64,000 nucleotides of DNA. Source: Lentzea cavernae. GTDB taxonomy: Bacteria > Actinomycetota > Actinomycetes > Mycobacteriales > Pseudonocardiaceae. The notes under the pieces were generated by a model. That model had not been told where the DNA came from. It did not search any database and saw nothing but the letters and a program-made list of their open reading frames with translations. Positions 26,820 through 35,612 of this stretch are shown piece after piece. The stretch spans positions 310,001 to 374,000 of the forward strand of contig NZ_BNAR01000001.1 in the NCBI RefSeq assembly GCF_014653695.1. Direction: 5' to 3'. The translations under genes were made by a program, and so were the position numbers. Numbering within the stretch: the stretch's first letter is position 1; each line of letters begins with the position of its first letter.

Positions 26820-26837
26820 TGCCAATTCGAATTGGCA
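26820..26837. promoter_or_regulatory. LacI-type operator (perfect 18-bp palindrome)
   Basis: TGCCAATTCGAATTGGCA reads the same on both strands over 18 bp. It touches the ribosome site of the lacI-family gene (GGCAGG, 26834-26839) and ends 7 bases before ATG 26845, so bound protein would block expression directly. The core AATTCGAATT recurs at 26768-26777, 52 bp away. Confidence 0.85.
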
Positions 26838-26844
26838 GGTGCTC

Positions 26845-27834
26845 ATGGCCAAGAGGCTCACCCAGCAGGACATCGCCCGGATGGCAGGCGTCAGCCAGGC
26901 CACGGTGTCGCTGGTGCTCAACAACCGGACCGACGGCGGCGTCCGCATCGCGCCGGAGACCCGTGCGCGGGTGCTGGAGGTCATCCGCAGGACGGGCTAC
27001 GTCGCGAACCCGATCGCGCGCCGGCTGCACGACCAGCGCAACCGCATCCTCGGCGTCTTCACCTACGAGGCCGTCTTCCCGAGCACCCGCGCCGACTTCT
27101 ACCAGCCGTTCCTCGAGGGCATCGAGGAACAGGCGGAGGTGGCGGGCTGCGACCTGCTGCTGTTCACGAGCGCCAAGGCGACCGAGGGCAAGCGGCGGAT
27201 CTTCAGCGACGACAGCAGGATCCGGCTGGCGGACGGGTGCGTGCTGCTCGGTCGTTCCATCGACCGCGACGACCTGGCCCAGCTCGTGAGCGAGGGCATC
27301 CCGTTCGTCTCGATCGGCCGCCGGGACGACGCGGGCGGTCCGGTGCCGCACGTCGGCGCCGACTACGTCTCCGCGGTGCGGAACCTGGTGGACCGCGCGG
27401 TCGCCCTCGGGCACCGCGAGTTCGTCTACGTGGGCGCCGGAACGGGCGCGGAGTCGTCGGCCGACAGGCTGCGGGGCTTCAAGCAAGCCGTTGCGGCGCA
27501 CCGCGTCGCGGGCACGCACGTGCAGTTCGCCGGGCTCGACCAGGTGCTGGACGCCGGAATCACGGCCGTGCTCACCGAGGAGGTCTCGGACGGTGCGGCG
27601 CTCGTCCTCGCGGCCCGCGAACGCGGTCTGTCCGTCCCCGGCGACCTGTCCGTGATGACGCTCGGCGCGGCCACCCGGCCCGCGCCGGACGACGTGGCGC
27701 TCACCGGTTTCCGCATCCCCCGCCGCGAGATGGGGCGGCGGGCGGTGCAGGCGCTGACCGAGGTGCTCGAACACGGCACCACCCCTCGGGAGCTGCTCGC
27801 CTGCGAGTTCGTCGCGGGCACGACTCTCGGTTGA
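26845..27834 (+). CDS. LacI-family transcriptional regulator
   Basis: The 329-residue regulator has a LacI helix-turn-helix at residues 4-30 (LTQQDIARMAGVSQATVSLV) and the hinge ANPIARRL. A periplasmic-binding-protein-like effector domain follows (ILGVFTYEAVFPSTRADFYQ, VLLGRSIDRDDLAQ, VMTLGAATRPAPDD, ending GTTLG). It should bind the palindromes on either side of the divergent promoter and release them when a sugar-like inducer binds. ATG 26845 is used; GTG 26839 overlaps the ribosome site. It stands at the head of the oxidoreductase-transporter-esterase genes. Confidence 0.92.
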   Translation: MAKRLTQQDIARMAGVSQATVSLVLNNRTDGGVRIAPETRARVLEVIRRTGYVANPIARRLHDQRNRILGVFTYEAVFPSTRADFYQPFLEGIEEQAEVAGCDLLLFTSAKATEGKRRIFSDDSRIRLADGCVLLGRSIDRDDLAQLVSEGIPFVSIGRRDDAGGPVPHVGADYVSAVRNLVDRAVALGHREFVYVGAGTGAESSADRLRGFKQAVAAHRVAGTHVQFAGLDQVLDAGITAVLTEEVSDGAALVLAARERGLSVPGDLSVMTLGAATRPAPDDVALTGFRIPRREMGRRAVQALTEVLEHGTTPRELLACEFVAGTTLG

Positions 27835-27848
27835 TCTGGAGGAACCTG

Positions 27849-29444
27849 TTGTCGCACAACACTGACGTCGTCGTCGTAGGCGGCGGACTCGGCGGAGTCG
27901 CCGCAGCCCTCGCGTTGCTGCGCGCCGGACGCCGGGTCGTGCTCACCGAGGAGATCGAGTGGCTCGGCGGGCAGCTCACCAGCCAGGCCGTGCCGCCGGA
28001 CGAGCACAGCTGGGTCGAGCGCTTCGGCGTCACCGCCTCGTACCGGGCGTTGCGGGACGGCATCCGCGAGTACTACCGCCGCCACTACCCGCTGACCCCG
28101 CGGGCGCGGGCGTGGCGCGAGCTCAACCCCGGCGCCGGCAACGTGAGCAGGCTCTGCCACGAGCCCCGCGTGGCCGTCGCCGTGATCGACGAGATGCTGG
28201 CGCCCTACCGCGGCAGCGGCAAGCTCACGGTCCTGCAGCCCGCACGGCCGATCGCCGCGCGGACCGACGGCGACCGGATCGTGTCGGTGACCGTCGAGCA
28301 CCACGGTTGCGAGGTCGAACTGGCCGCGCCCTACGTCCTCGACGCGACCGAGACCGGCGAGCTGCTCCCGTTGTCCGGCACGGAGTACGTGACGGGCTTC
28401 GAGTCCACACTGGACACCGGTGAGCCGAGCGCGCCCGAGGTCGCGCAACCGGCGAACATGCAGGCGATGTCGGTGTGCTTCGCGATCGACCACGTCGACG
28501 GCGACCACACGATCGACAAGCCGGAGCGCTACGACTTCTGGCGGAACTACCAGCCCGAGTACTGGGGCGACCGGATGCTGTCGTTCCGCTCCCCCGACCC
28601 GCGCACGCTGAGCACCGCCGAACGCACGTTCACGCCGAACCCGGACGACGACCCGCTCAGCGTTCTGTCGGACCAGCGGCTCAGCGCGGGCGACAGCAAC
28701 CTGTGGACGTTCCGCCGCATCGCCGCCCGCCGCAACTTCGTCGAGGGCGCCTACGACAGCGACATCTGCCTGGTCAACTGGCCGATGATCGACTACTTCG
28801 AGTCGCCGGTGATCGACGTCCCCGACGCCGACAAGCACGTCGCAGCGGCGCGGGAGCTGTCGAAGTCGGTCCTGTACTGGCTGCAGACCGAGGCACCGCG
28901 CTCCGACGGCGGCACGGGCTTCCCCGGCCTGCGGCTGCGGGGCGACGTCACCGGCAGCGCGGACGGCCTGGCCCAGGCGCCCTACATCCGCGAGTCGCGG
29001 CGGATGCGGACCGAGTACACGATCGTCGAGCAGGACCTCTCGCTCGCCGTGCGCGGCGACAAGGGCGCGGTGCAGCACGCCGACGCCGTGGGTGTGGGCA
29101 TGTACCGCATCGACCTGCACCCCTCGACCGGTGGCGACAACTACCTCGACGTCGCGAGCTGCCCGTTCGAGATCCCGCTCGGCGCGCTCATCCCCCAGCG
29201 CGTCGAGAACCTCCTGCCCGCGGGCAAGAACATCGGCACCACCCACATCACCAACGGTTCCCACCGGCTGCACCCGGTCGAGTGGAACGTCGGCGAGGTC
29301 GCGGGCGCGCTCGCGGACTTCTGCCTGGCGCACCGAGTCACCCCTCGTGCGGTGCGCAACACCCCCGCCCTGCTCGCGGAGTTCCAGCACCGGCTGGACC
29401 GCGACGGGGTCGAGCTCCGCTGGCCGGACGTGTCCGGTTACTAG
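27849..29444 (+). CDS. FAD-dependent oxidoreductase (FAD_oxidored family)
   Basis: The 531-residue protein has a classical dinucleotide-binding motif at the N-terminus (VVVVGGGLGGVAAALALLRAG) with the second glycine-rich turn of FAD proteins. Later motifs are YVLDATETGELL and LLPAGKNIGTTHITNG, typical of the PF12831 group. Members occur beside sugar ABC importers and are thought to oxidise sugars or their derivatives, but no substrate is known. The start is TTG 27849, with GGAGG 6 bases upstream. The gene follows lacI by 14 bp and precedes the binding protein by 13 bp, so it is part of one operon. Confidence 0.84.
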   Translation: MSHNTDVVVVGGGLGGVAAALALLRAGRRVVLTEEIEWLGGQLTSQAVPPDEHSWVERFGVTASYRALRDGIREYYRRHYPLTPRARAWRELNPGAGNVSRLCHEPRVAVAVIDEMLAPYRGSGKLTVLQPARPIAARTDGDRIVSVTVEHHGCEVELAAPYVLDATETGELLPLSGTEYVTGFESTLDTGEPSAPEVAQPANMQAMSVCFAIDHVDGDHTIDKPERYDFWRNYQPEYWGDRMLSFRSPDPRTLSTAERTFTPNPDDDPLSVLSDQRLSAGDSNLWTFRRIAARRNFVEGAYDSDICLVNWPMIDYFESPVIDVPDADKHVAAARELSKSVLYWLQTEAPRSDGGTGFPGLRLRGDVTGSADGLAQAPYIRESRRMRTEYTIVEQDLSLAVRGDKGAVQHADAVGVGMYRIDLHPSTGGDNYLDVASCPFEIPLGALIPQRVENLLPAGKNIGTTHITNGSHRLHPVEWNVGEVAGALADFCLAHRVTPRAVRNTPALLAEFQHRLDRDGVELRWPDVSGY

Positions 29445-29457
29445 GCCCAGGGAGACA

Positions 29458-30654
29458 ATGATGTCCAGGCTTCTGGCGCTCGTCGTCACAGCTCTACTCG
29501 CCCTCACGGCGTGCAGCGGTTCGTCGGCGCAGTCCGGACCGAAGTCGCTGCGCATGACGGTGTGGACCGCCAACGAGGCGCATCTCAAGCTGCTCAACGA
29601 GATCGCGTCGGAGTACAAGGCCTCGCACCCGGACGTCACCGAGATCAAGTTCGACTCGATCCCGGCCGACGGCTACACCACCACTCTCACCACGCAGATC
29701 GCCGGCGGCAACGCGCCCGACCTGGCGTGGGTCCTGGAGGAGTCGGCGCCCGACTTCGTTTCCTCCGGCGCGCTCGCCCCGATCAGGGCCAAGGTCGAGA
29801 AGGCCGACGAGCTGGTGCCGTCCGCGACCAAGCTGTGGGAGAAGGACGGCGAGCTGTACGCGTACCCGTTCTCCACCTCGCCGTTCGGGCTCTTCGTCAA
29901 CACCGACCTGGTGAAGGAGCTGCCGGCGACGTGGGAGGAGGCGGTCGCGGCGTCGGCCGGCAAGAACCTCGTGCTGCCGGACTTCAAGTACCAGAACTGG
30001 GCCGTGCTGTCGGCGATCTGGCGCGGCTGGGGCGCGAACGCGTGGAGCGACGACGGCAAGCAGTGCGGGTTCGCGAGCACCGAGATGAAGGACGCCATGA
30101 CGTTCGTCCACAAGGCGATCTTCACGGACAAGGCGATCCCCGGTCCCGGCACGACCGTGGACTTCTTCGCGGGCAACGCGGCCATGGCCGTCAGCCAGAT
30201 CTCGCGGGCCGGTGCGTTGAAGGACGCCAAGTTCGGCTGGACGCTGGTGCCGCTGCCCAAGGGCCCGAAGGGCGACTACGCGGTGATCGGCCAGGCCGGC
30301 GTCGGCGTGCTGAAGCGCTCGAAGAACGCCGAGGCCGCCGCGGACTTCCTCGGCTTCTTCACCAACGCGGCCAACTCCGCGAAGCTCGCCCAGTTCTTCC
30401 CGCCCGTGCGCCAGTCGCTGCTCAACGCGGACACGCTGGCCAAGAGCAACCCGCTGATCAAGCCGGAGCAGCTGCAGTCGGTCGTGATCGACGGCATCAG
30501 CAAGGGCGTGGTGAAGCCGAGCCACCAGGGCCAGGAGGAGCTGAACCAGACCATCCGCGCCGCGCTCGACCCGTTGTGGAAGCCGGACGCGAACGTCTCG
30601 CAGGTGCTCGACGGCGTGTGCGCGAAGATCAAGCCGTTGCTGGAGCGCCAGTGA
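29458..30654 (+). CDS. ABC transporter carbohydrate-binding lipoprotein
   Basis: The 398-residue extracellular solute-binding protein (family 1) has a lipoprotein signal with the lipobox LTAC before a Ser/Gly-rich linker. Typical features are RMTVWTANEAHLKLLNEIAS, AGGNAPDLAWVLEE and YAYPFSTSPFGLFVNTDLVK. It should bind a sugar or sugar acid outside the cell. ATG 29458 and ATG 29461 are both usable, with GGGAG upstream. Two permease genes follow with overlapping stops and starts. The ligand is unknown; the neighbouring FAD enzyme suggests a compound that is oxidised after uptake. Confidence 0.88.
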   Translation: MMSRLLALVVTALLALTACSGSSAQSGPKSLRMTVWTANEAHLKLLNEIASEYKASHPDVTEIKFDSIPADGYTTTLTTQIAGGNAPDLAWVLEESAPDFVSSGALAPIRAKVEKADELVPSATKLWEKDGELYAYPFSTSPFGLFVNTDLVKELPATWEEAVAASAGKNLVLPDFKYQNWAVLSAIWRGWGANAWSDDGKQCGFASTEMKDAMTFVHKAIFTDKAIPGPGTTVDFFAGNAAMAVSQISRAGALKDAKFGWTLVPLPKGPKGDYAVIGQAGVGVLKRSKNAEAAADFLGFFTNAANSAKLAQFFPPVRQSLLNADTLAKSNPLIKPEQLQSVVIDGISKGVVKPSHQGQEELNQTIRAALDPLWKPDANVSQVLDGVCAKIKPLLERQ

Positions 30655-31538
30655 CGTTCTGGACGTGTCGCAGGCGCGACAACCTGATCGGGTACCTGTT
30701 CGTCGCGCCTGCTCTGCTCGGCAGCCTCGCGTTCGTGCTCATCCCTCTCGCGATGGTGGGCTGGTACAGCCTCAACGAGTGGAACGTGCTCGGCGGCACG
30801 TTCGAGTTCATCGGCGGCGAGAACTACAAGCAGCTGCTGAACGACGAGAAGCTGCGCGACTCGCTCGTCGCCACGGCCTGGTTCGCCGCCGGTCTGGTGG
30901 TGCTGAACCTGTCGCTGGCGCTGCTGCTCGCGGTGCTGCTCAACCAGAAGCTGCGCGGCACCACGCTGTTCCGCACCTTGTTCTTCTCCCCCGTGCTGGT
31001 GTCGCTCGTGGCGTGGACGCTGGTCTGGCAGCTCATGCTGCAGCCGGAGGGCAGCGTGAACGGGTTGCTGGGCGTCTTCGGCGTCGACGGCCCGAACTGG
31101 CTGCGCGGGGACACGACCGCGATGGTGTCGGTGATCGTCGTGCAGGTGATCAAGAACGTCGGGCTGAACATGGTGCTGTTCCTCGCGGCGCTGCAAGGGG
31201 TCCCGGCTCCGCTGTACGAGGCCGCGAAGATCGACGGCGCGGGCGCGTGGAGACGGTTCCGGAGCATCACGATCCCGTTGATCAGCCCGACGATCCTGCT
31301 CACGTCGATCATCACGATCGTCGGCTCGTTGCAGGTGTTCGCGCAGATCGCGGTGCTCACCCAGGGCGGTCCGGGCACCTCCACGACAGTGTTGATCTAT
31401 TACCTGTACCAGCAGGCGTTCCAGTTCCACCACTTCGGCTACGGCGCGACGATCTCGGTGCTGCTGTTCGTCATCGTCGCCGCACTGACGTTGCTGCAGT
31501 GGCAGATGCGCCGGAAGTGGGTGCTCCATGAGTCGTAA
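30651..31538 (+). CDS. ABC sugar permease (MalF type)
   Basis: The 295-residue protein has six membrane helices and the EAA motif YEAAKIDGAGAWRRFRSITI, which docks the ATPase. It is the first permease of the importer. GTG 30651 overlaps the stop of the binding-protein gene by 4 bases. There is no ATPase gene in the cluster, so it must share one encoded elsewhere, as the DasABC importer does. Confidence 0.9.
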   Translation: MTFWTCRRRDNLIGYLFVAPALLGSLAFVLIPLAMVGWYSLNEWNVLGGTFEFIGGENYKQLLNDEKLRDSLVATAWFAAGLVVLNLSLALLLAVLLNQKLRGTTLFRTLFFSPVLVSLVAWTLVWQLMLQPEGSVNGLLGVFGVDGPNWLRGDTTAMVSVIVVQVIKNVGLNMVLFLAALQGVPAPLYEAAKIDGAGAWRRFRSITIPLISPTILLTSIITIVGSLQVFAQIAVLTQGGPGTSTTVLIYYLYQQAFQFHHFGYGATISVLLFVIVAALTLLQWQMRRKWVLHES

Positions 31539-32346
31539 GGTCTGGCTCTACGGTCTGCTGTGCCTGCTGTGCGTTCCGTTCGTGTTCCCGACGTGGTGGA
31601 TGGTCACCTCGTCGATGAAGCCGATCAGCGAGATCTTCTCGGAGTCGCTGCTGCCGCGCGAGTGGACGTTCTCCACGTACGAGACCGTGTTCAGGATGCA
31701 GCCGTTCGGGCAGCAGTACTGGAACAGCCTCTACATCGCGGTGGTCGTCACGGTCGGCACGATGGCCGTGGCGGCGCTGGCGGGCTACGCGTTCGCGCGC
31801 ATCCGGTTCCCCGGCCAGAACGTGCTGTTCGTGGTGGTGCTGACCGGTCTGCTCATCCCGAGCGAGGTCACGATCGTCCCGTTGTTCCAGATGTTCCAGT
31901 CGCTCGGGATGACGAACACGCACTGGCCGCTGATCATCGTGCCGATCTTCGGGGCGCCGTGCGTGCTGGCGATCTTCATCATGCGCCAGTTCTTCATCGC
32001 GCTGCCGCCGGAGCTGGAGGAGGCCGCGCGGATGGACGGCCTCGGGCGTGCGGGCATCTTCTACCGGATCGCCCTGCCGCTGTCCCGGCCCGCGCTGGGC
32101 GCGGTCGCGATCTTCACGTTCCTGCACTCGTGGAACCTCTACCTGGAGCCGATCGTGTACCTGTCCACGCCGGACATGTTCACGCTGCCGCAGGCGTTGA
32201 CGCAGTTCGTCGACATCTACGGCGGTCCGATGTGGAACGTCCAGCTGGCCGCCGCGACCATGACGGCCGTGCCGATCCTCATCGTGTTCGTGGTGGCGCA
32301 ACGGCAGTTCATCGAGGGCCTCGCGCACACGGGCGTGAAGGGGTGA
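31528..32346 (+). CDS. ABC sugar permease (MalG type)
   Basis: This 272-residue permease has six helices with the EAA motif LEEAARMDGLGRAGIFYRIA. It forms the transmembrane channel together with the preceding permease. The ATG lies 11 bases inside the upstream gene, showing tight coupling. CUT1-type importers like this take up mono- or oligosaccharides and related polyols. The 3-prime end overlaps the esterase start (GTGA) by 4 bases. Confidence 0.9.
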   Translation: MSRKVWLYGLLCLLCVPFVFPTWWMVTSSMKPISEIFSESLLPREWTFSTYETVFRMQPFGQQYWNSLYIAVVVTVGTMAVAALAGYAFARIRFPGQNVLFVVVLTGLLIPSEVTIVPLFQMFQSLGMTNTHWPLIIVPIFGAPCVLAIFIMRQFFIALPPELEEAARMDGLGRAGIFYRIALPLSRPALGAVAIFTFLHSWNLYLEPIVYLSTPDMFTLPQALTQFVDIYGGPMWNVQLAAATMTAVPILIVFVVAQRQFIEGLAHTGVKG

Positions 32347-33233
32347 TCGATCCCGAGATCGCGGCGGCGGCAGACCTCTCCCGGCCACCGCTGACCGCGG
32401 CCGGGATCGCGGCCAGGCGGGCCGCCGGCCGGGTCGTCACCGACGCCGAGCTCACGCGGGGCGGCGCGGTGACGTTCACCGAGGAGGACGCGGACGGCGT
32501 GCCCGTGCTCGTGCTGCGCCCGGCGGGCTCGTCTGGACCGCCCGTGCTGCACCTGCACGGTGGCGGGATGGTCGCCGGGACCCGGCGCTCCGACCTGCAC
32601 GTGCTGGCCGAGTGGGTGTCGGAGCTCGGCGTCACCCTGGTGTCGCCCGAGTACCGGCTGGCGCCCGAACACCCGCACCCTGCTCCCGTGCGGGACTGCT
32701 ACCGCGCGCTGACGTGGATGGAGCGCACCGGGTTCGGCCCTCCGGTCGTCGCGGGCACGTCGGCGGGCGGTGGACTGGCGGCGGCGGTAACGCTCATGGC
32801 CCGCGACCTCGGCGGGCCTGCGATCCGCGGCCAGCTGCTGATGTGCCCGATGCTCGACGACAGGTGCGAAACCCCGTCCAGCCACCAGTTCCTCGACGGC
32901 ACCACCTGGGTGCGCGCGTCGAACCTCACCGGCTGGACGGCGTTGCTGGGGGACGCGCGCGGCGGGCCGGACGTGTCCCCGTACGCGGCTCCGGCGCGCG
33001 CCACCGACCTCTCCGGTCTGCCGCCGGCCTACGTCGACGTCGGCTCGGTGGACGTGTTCCGCGACGAGGCCGTCGAGTACGCCTCACGCGTCTGGCGCGC
33101 CGGTGGGGACGCCGAGCTGCACGTGTGGCCCGGCGGCTGCCACGGGTTCGACCAGCTGGTGCCGGAGGCGGTGTTGTCGCGACGCGCCCGGGCCACGCGG
33201 CTGGCGTGGCTCAGGCGGACGCTCTACTTGTAA
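32343..33233 (+). CDS. Alpha/beta-hydrolase, HSL (hormone-sensitive lipase) family esterase
   Basis: The 296-residue enzyme has the oxyanion motif HLHGGGMV, the nucleophile elbow GTSAGGGLA (Ser in GTSAGG), the acid in YVDVGSVDVFRDEA, and the base in GGCHGFDQLVPE. This is the HSL/family IV carboxylesterase set. It may deacetylate or deesterify the imported compound. GTG 32343 overlaps the permease stop, placing it last in the lacI-controlled operon. The end overlaps the terpene cyclase gene on the opposite strand by 10 bases. No signal peptide is seen, so it acts in the cytosol. Confidence 0.88.
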   Translation: MIDPEIAAAADLSRPPLTAAGIAARRAAGRVVTDAELTRGGAVTFTEEDADGVPVLVLRPAGSSGPPVLHLHGGGMVAGTRRSDLHVLAEWVSELGVTLVSPEYRLAPEHPHPAPVRDCYRALTWMERTGFGPPVVAGTSAGGGLAAAVTLMARDLGGPAIRGQLLMCPMLDDRCETPSSHQFLDGTTWVRASNLTGWTALLGDARGGPDVSPYAAPARATDLSGLPPAYVDVGSVDVFRDEAVEYASRVWRAGGDAELHVWPGGCHGFDQLVPEAVLSRRARATRLAWLRRTLYL

Positions 33234-34288
33234 CGCGGATGCGTGGTGTGCCATTCGAAGCCGCCACCCATCCAGGCCTTGGTGCCCTTGAGGAACCGGT
33301 GCAGCTCCACCGAAGGCACGGCCAGCAACGCCCTGTGCCCCGCCTCGAAGTCGCGCACCAGCTGGTTGTGCAGCTCCACGGTCCGCGCGGTGGCCTCGGC
33401 GATCGAGCACTCCCTGTCCGCGGCGATCTGCAGCACCATGTTGCACACCGGTTTCTCGTCGGCGGCGTCCTTCTCCACCGACACCAGGTCGTTCACGATC
33501 ACCGACGCCGTGCCCGCGGCCGTCAGCAGCTGCCGCACGCGCGGGTCGTAGTACAGCGGCGCGGGCAGTTCGTAGCCTCCAACGGCGTCGATGAGCGTCA
33601 TCGACGTGTAGAAGGTGTCGTGCTGCCGTGTCGCGAGGTACTGCCACGCGGGCGGGTAGTTGCCCGTGTGCCGCCAGGCCGCGTAGGCGCCCCACGACAC
33701 GAACATCGCGAACGTCGAGTAGCAGACGCGTTGCACGATGGTCGCCGTGCTGCGCGACGTGAGGTGCGCGATGCCGGAGCGGAGGCCGACGAGTACCGGG
33801 TCGGCGGCGAGCCTCTGCTCCAGCTCCACGGTGAACTCGGCGGCGGGCGCGACCGGGTCCATCGCGGCCATGGCCAGCGCGAGCCGCGGCGGGAGCTCCG
33901 CCGGGACCGCGCCCATCTCGGTGTCGTCCGCGTACAGGTCGTCGGCGGCCCACCAGGCCGCGTTGAGACGGGCCGCGATCAGCAGCTGGTCGACGTCGTC
34001 GGTGTCCACGTGCGTGAGCACCGCGAGCCGGCCGAACATGCCGCCCAGAAACCGTTCCGGCTCCTCGAAACCGCACTCCCCCGCCCACGCGACGAGGCGC
34101 TCGTCCACGGCGGCCGCCAGCAGCGGGTCCTCGCGTTCGAGCACCGGCACGTACAGCGGCGGTGCGGTGCCGTCGCCCCACGGGCGTTCGGCGTAGCCCA
34201 GGTCCGGAGGCGGTGTCACGGCCTCGGGCCGCCCGAGCCGGGCAGCAGAGGTGCCCAGCCCGGACGGCCCGGTGAGGAGGTCCTTCAT
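33224..34288 (-). CDS. 2-Methylisoborneol synthase (terpene cyclase)
   Basis: The 354-residue class I terpene cyclase turns 2-methylgeranyl diphosphate into the volatile 2-methylisoborneol. The aspartate-rich metal motif is at 116-122 (DDLYADD) and the NSE-type triad at 266-274 (NDLVSVEKD), both needed to hold the Mg2+-diphosphate. The C-terminal FKL-like end is MGGGFEWHTTHPRYK, typical of these enzymes (also called Tpc/MIBS). The proline-rich N-terminal extension of Streptomyces forms is short here. The ATG overlaps the stop of the methyltransferase gene by one base, so both are co-translated. Confidence 0.93.
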   Translation of the reverse strand: MKDLLTGPSGLGTSAARLGRPEAVTPPPDLGYAERPWGDGTAPPLYVPVLEREDPLLAAAVDERLVAWAGECGFEEPERFLGGMFGRLAVLTHVDTDDVDQLLIAARLNAAWWAADDLYADDTEMGAVPAELPPRLALAMAAMDPVAPAAEFTVELEQRLAADPVLVGLRSGIAHLTSRSTATIVQRVCYSTFAMFVSWGAYAAWRHTGNYPPAWQYLATRQHDTFYTSMTLIDAVGGYELPAPLYYDPRVRQLLTAAGTASVIVNDLVSVEKDAADEKPVCNMVLQIAADRECSIAEATARTVELHNQLVRDFEAGHRALLAVPSVELHRFLKGTKAWMGGGFEWHTTHPRYK

Positions 34289-35142
34289 CAGATGCGGTCC
34301 GCCACGATCAGCAGGTAGTGGAAGCTGCCCTCCTTGTAGGCGGTCAGGAACGGGTCCTCGACGCCGGTCGCGACCGACGACTGGGCGCGCAGCTCCCAGT
34401 ACGGGATGGTGTCCGGCGTCAGGTCGACGACGCTGATCGGCACGAAACCGTTGTCCGCCAACGCCCTGAAGTACTCGCTGCGCGGGTGGATGTTGCAGAT
34501 GTAGTGCTGGTCGATCTGGCTGACCGCGCGCGACCGCAGGCCCGTCAGGTCGTTGGAGCAACCGGTGATGCAGACGTACCGGCCGCCGGGGGCGATGAGT
34601 CGTGCGAACTCGCCGTACAGCTGCTGGAGGTCCACGTACATCGTGGTCTCGTTGGTCCAGATGCCGTTGAACGAGCCGGTCTCGAAGCCGGTGTCGAGCA
34701 TGTTCTTGAAGTGGAACCGGACCTGGTCGGCGACGTCGCGTTCCACGGCCTGGCCGTTCGCGAACGCCACCTGCTCCTCGGAGATGCTGACCCCGTCGAT
34801 GCGGGCGCCGAACCGGGCGTTGGCCATGAAGCTCGTGCCACCGCGGCCGGACCCGCCGTCCATCAGGTGGGCGCCGGGCGGGAGGTCTCCGAACGCGTCG
34901 AGGAGCACCTCGGCCTGCGCGGTCTCCAGCCGGTGCATCTCGGCGATCATCGCCTGGTCGCGCACCTCGGCGGGTGCCTCCAGCACCGCCGGGTCGTACT
35001 GGCCCAGCCCGTAGTGGTGGTGGTAGAGCCCGTCCACCTCTCCGAGCTTGATGTTGACCGGGTCCTTCTCCCTGTTCCAGTAGTCCGCCACGGAACGCTG
35101 GTAGTCGGTGCGCAGAACCGGCTTCACGGTGGGGCTCGCCAT
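34288..35142 (-). CDS. Geranyl diphosphate 2-C-methyltransferase
   Basis: The 284-residue SAM-dependent enzyme adds a methyl group to C2 of geranyl diphosphate, giving the C11 substrate for the adjacent cyclase. Key stretches are HHHYGLGQYD near residue 41, the SAM motif LMDGGSGRGGTSFMANARFG (about 93-112) and FETGSFNGIWTNETTMYVDL. They are those of the characterised Streptomyces enzyme. It is the first gene of the two-gene operon. In many actinobacteria an upstream gene for a cyclic-nucleotide-binding protein (EshA type) belongs to this operon; none is seen here within 470 bp. Confidence 0.94.
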   Translation of the reverse strand: MASPTVKPVLRTDYQRSVADYWNREKDPVNIKLGEVDGLYHHHYGLGQYDPAVLEAPAEVRDQAMIAEMHRLETAQAEVLLDAFGDLPPGAHLMDGGSGRGGTSFMANARFGARIDGVSISEEQVAFANGQAVERDVADQVRFHFKNMLDTGFETGSFNGIWTNETTMYVDLQQLYGEFARLIAPGGRYVCITGCSNDLTGLRSRAVSQIDQHYICNIHPRSEYFRALADNGFVPISVVDLTPDTIPYWELRAQSSVATGVEDPFLTAYKEGSFHYLLIVADRI

Positions 35143-35612
35143 GACCTGGGTGGCTCCTGTTCGTTGGAACGCTCACTGCCGAACAGCAACTGACCTTTGC
35201 AGCTGATGGCCCAGCCTGCGATCCGCCGTTCAGGCCTGGTTCGGACACGAACGGGTAGGCGGAATGTCGCGTCGCAGTGGTTCTCATAACCCGCGCAAGC
35301 CGGTGGGCGTCCCCACTTTCGAGGGTTGTTCACCCCCGACCGGATGACGGGACCGGGGTCCAATTCCACGCCACTTGGGAGAAAATCCGGTCCAACGCCC
35401 GCGAAGCCCGCGGTGACCATCCGGCACGCGGCCGACTTGATCGACTCCCACGATTCAGAACCGTGAGCTGCCGAGAAGACGTAGTGAACACACCGGCAGC
35501 CGTCATTGAAAAGCATTGCAGAATTACCTATTTCATGAATGTGAATATTTGACACAGATCTAAACCATCAGCTAGAAAGAAATGGCCCCGCCCTGCTGAA
35601 CGAGGGTTGTCA
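35143..35612. other. Gene-free divergent promoter region
   Basis: This 470-bp gap separates the methylisoborneol operon from the beta-helix gene. The half near 35490-35600 is clearly AT-rich. A TTGACA stands at 35549-35554 and could be a -35 for the beta-helix gene, but the expected -10 (about 35572-35577, CTAGAA) is weak. GGAG near 35153 fits the methyltransferase ribosome site. A 143-codon minus-strand frame (35124-35555) is not convincing. I see no RNA gene. Confidence 0.55.

Noticed and set aside
26700..29444. A long plus-strand frame running through lacI into the FAD oxidoreductase
   Set aside because: Its first 380 codons are the wrong frame of lacI. The real enzyme starts at TTG 27849 directly behind GGAGG.
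35124..35555. A minus-strand frame of 143 codons upstream of the methyltransferase gene, considered as a replacement for the EshA-type gene
   Set aside because: The protein has no cyclic-nucleotide-binding pattern, no clear ribosome site, and overlaps the methyltransferase start.
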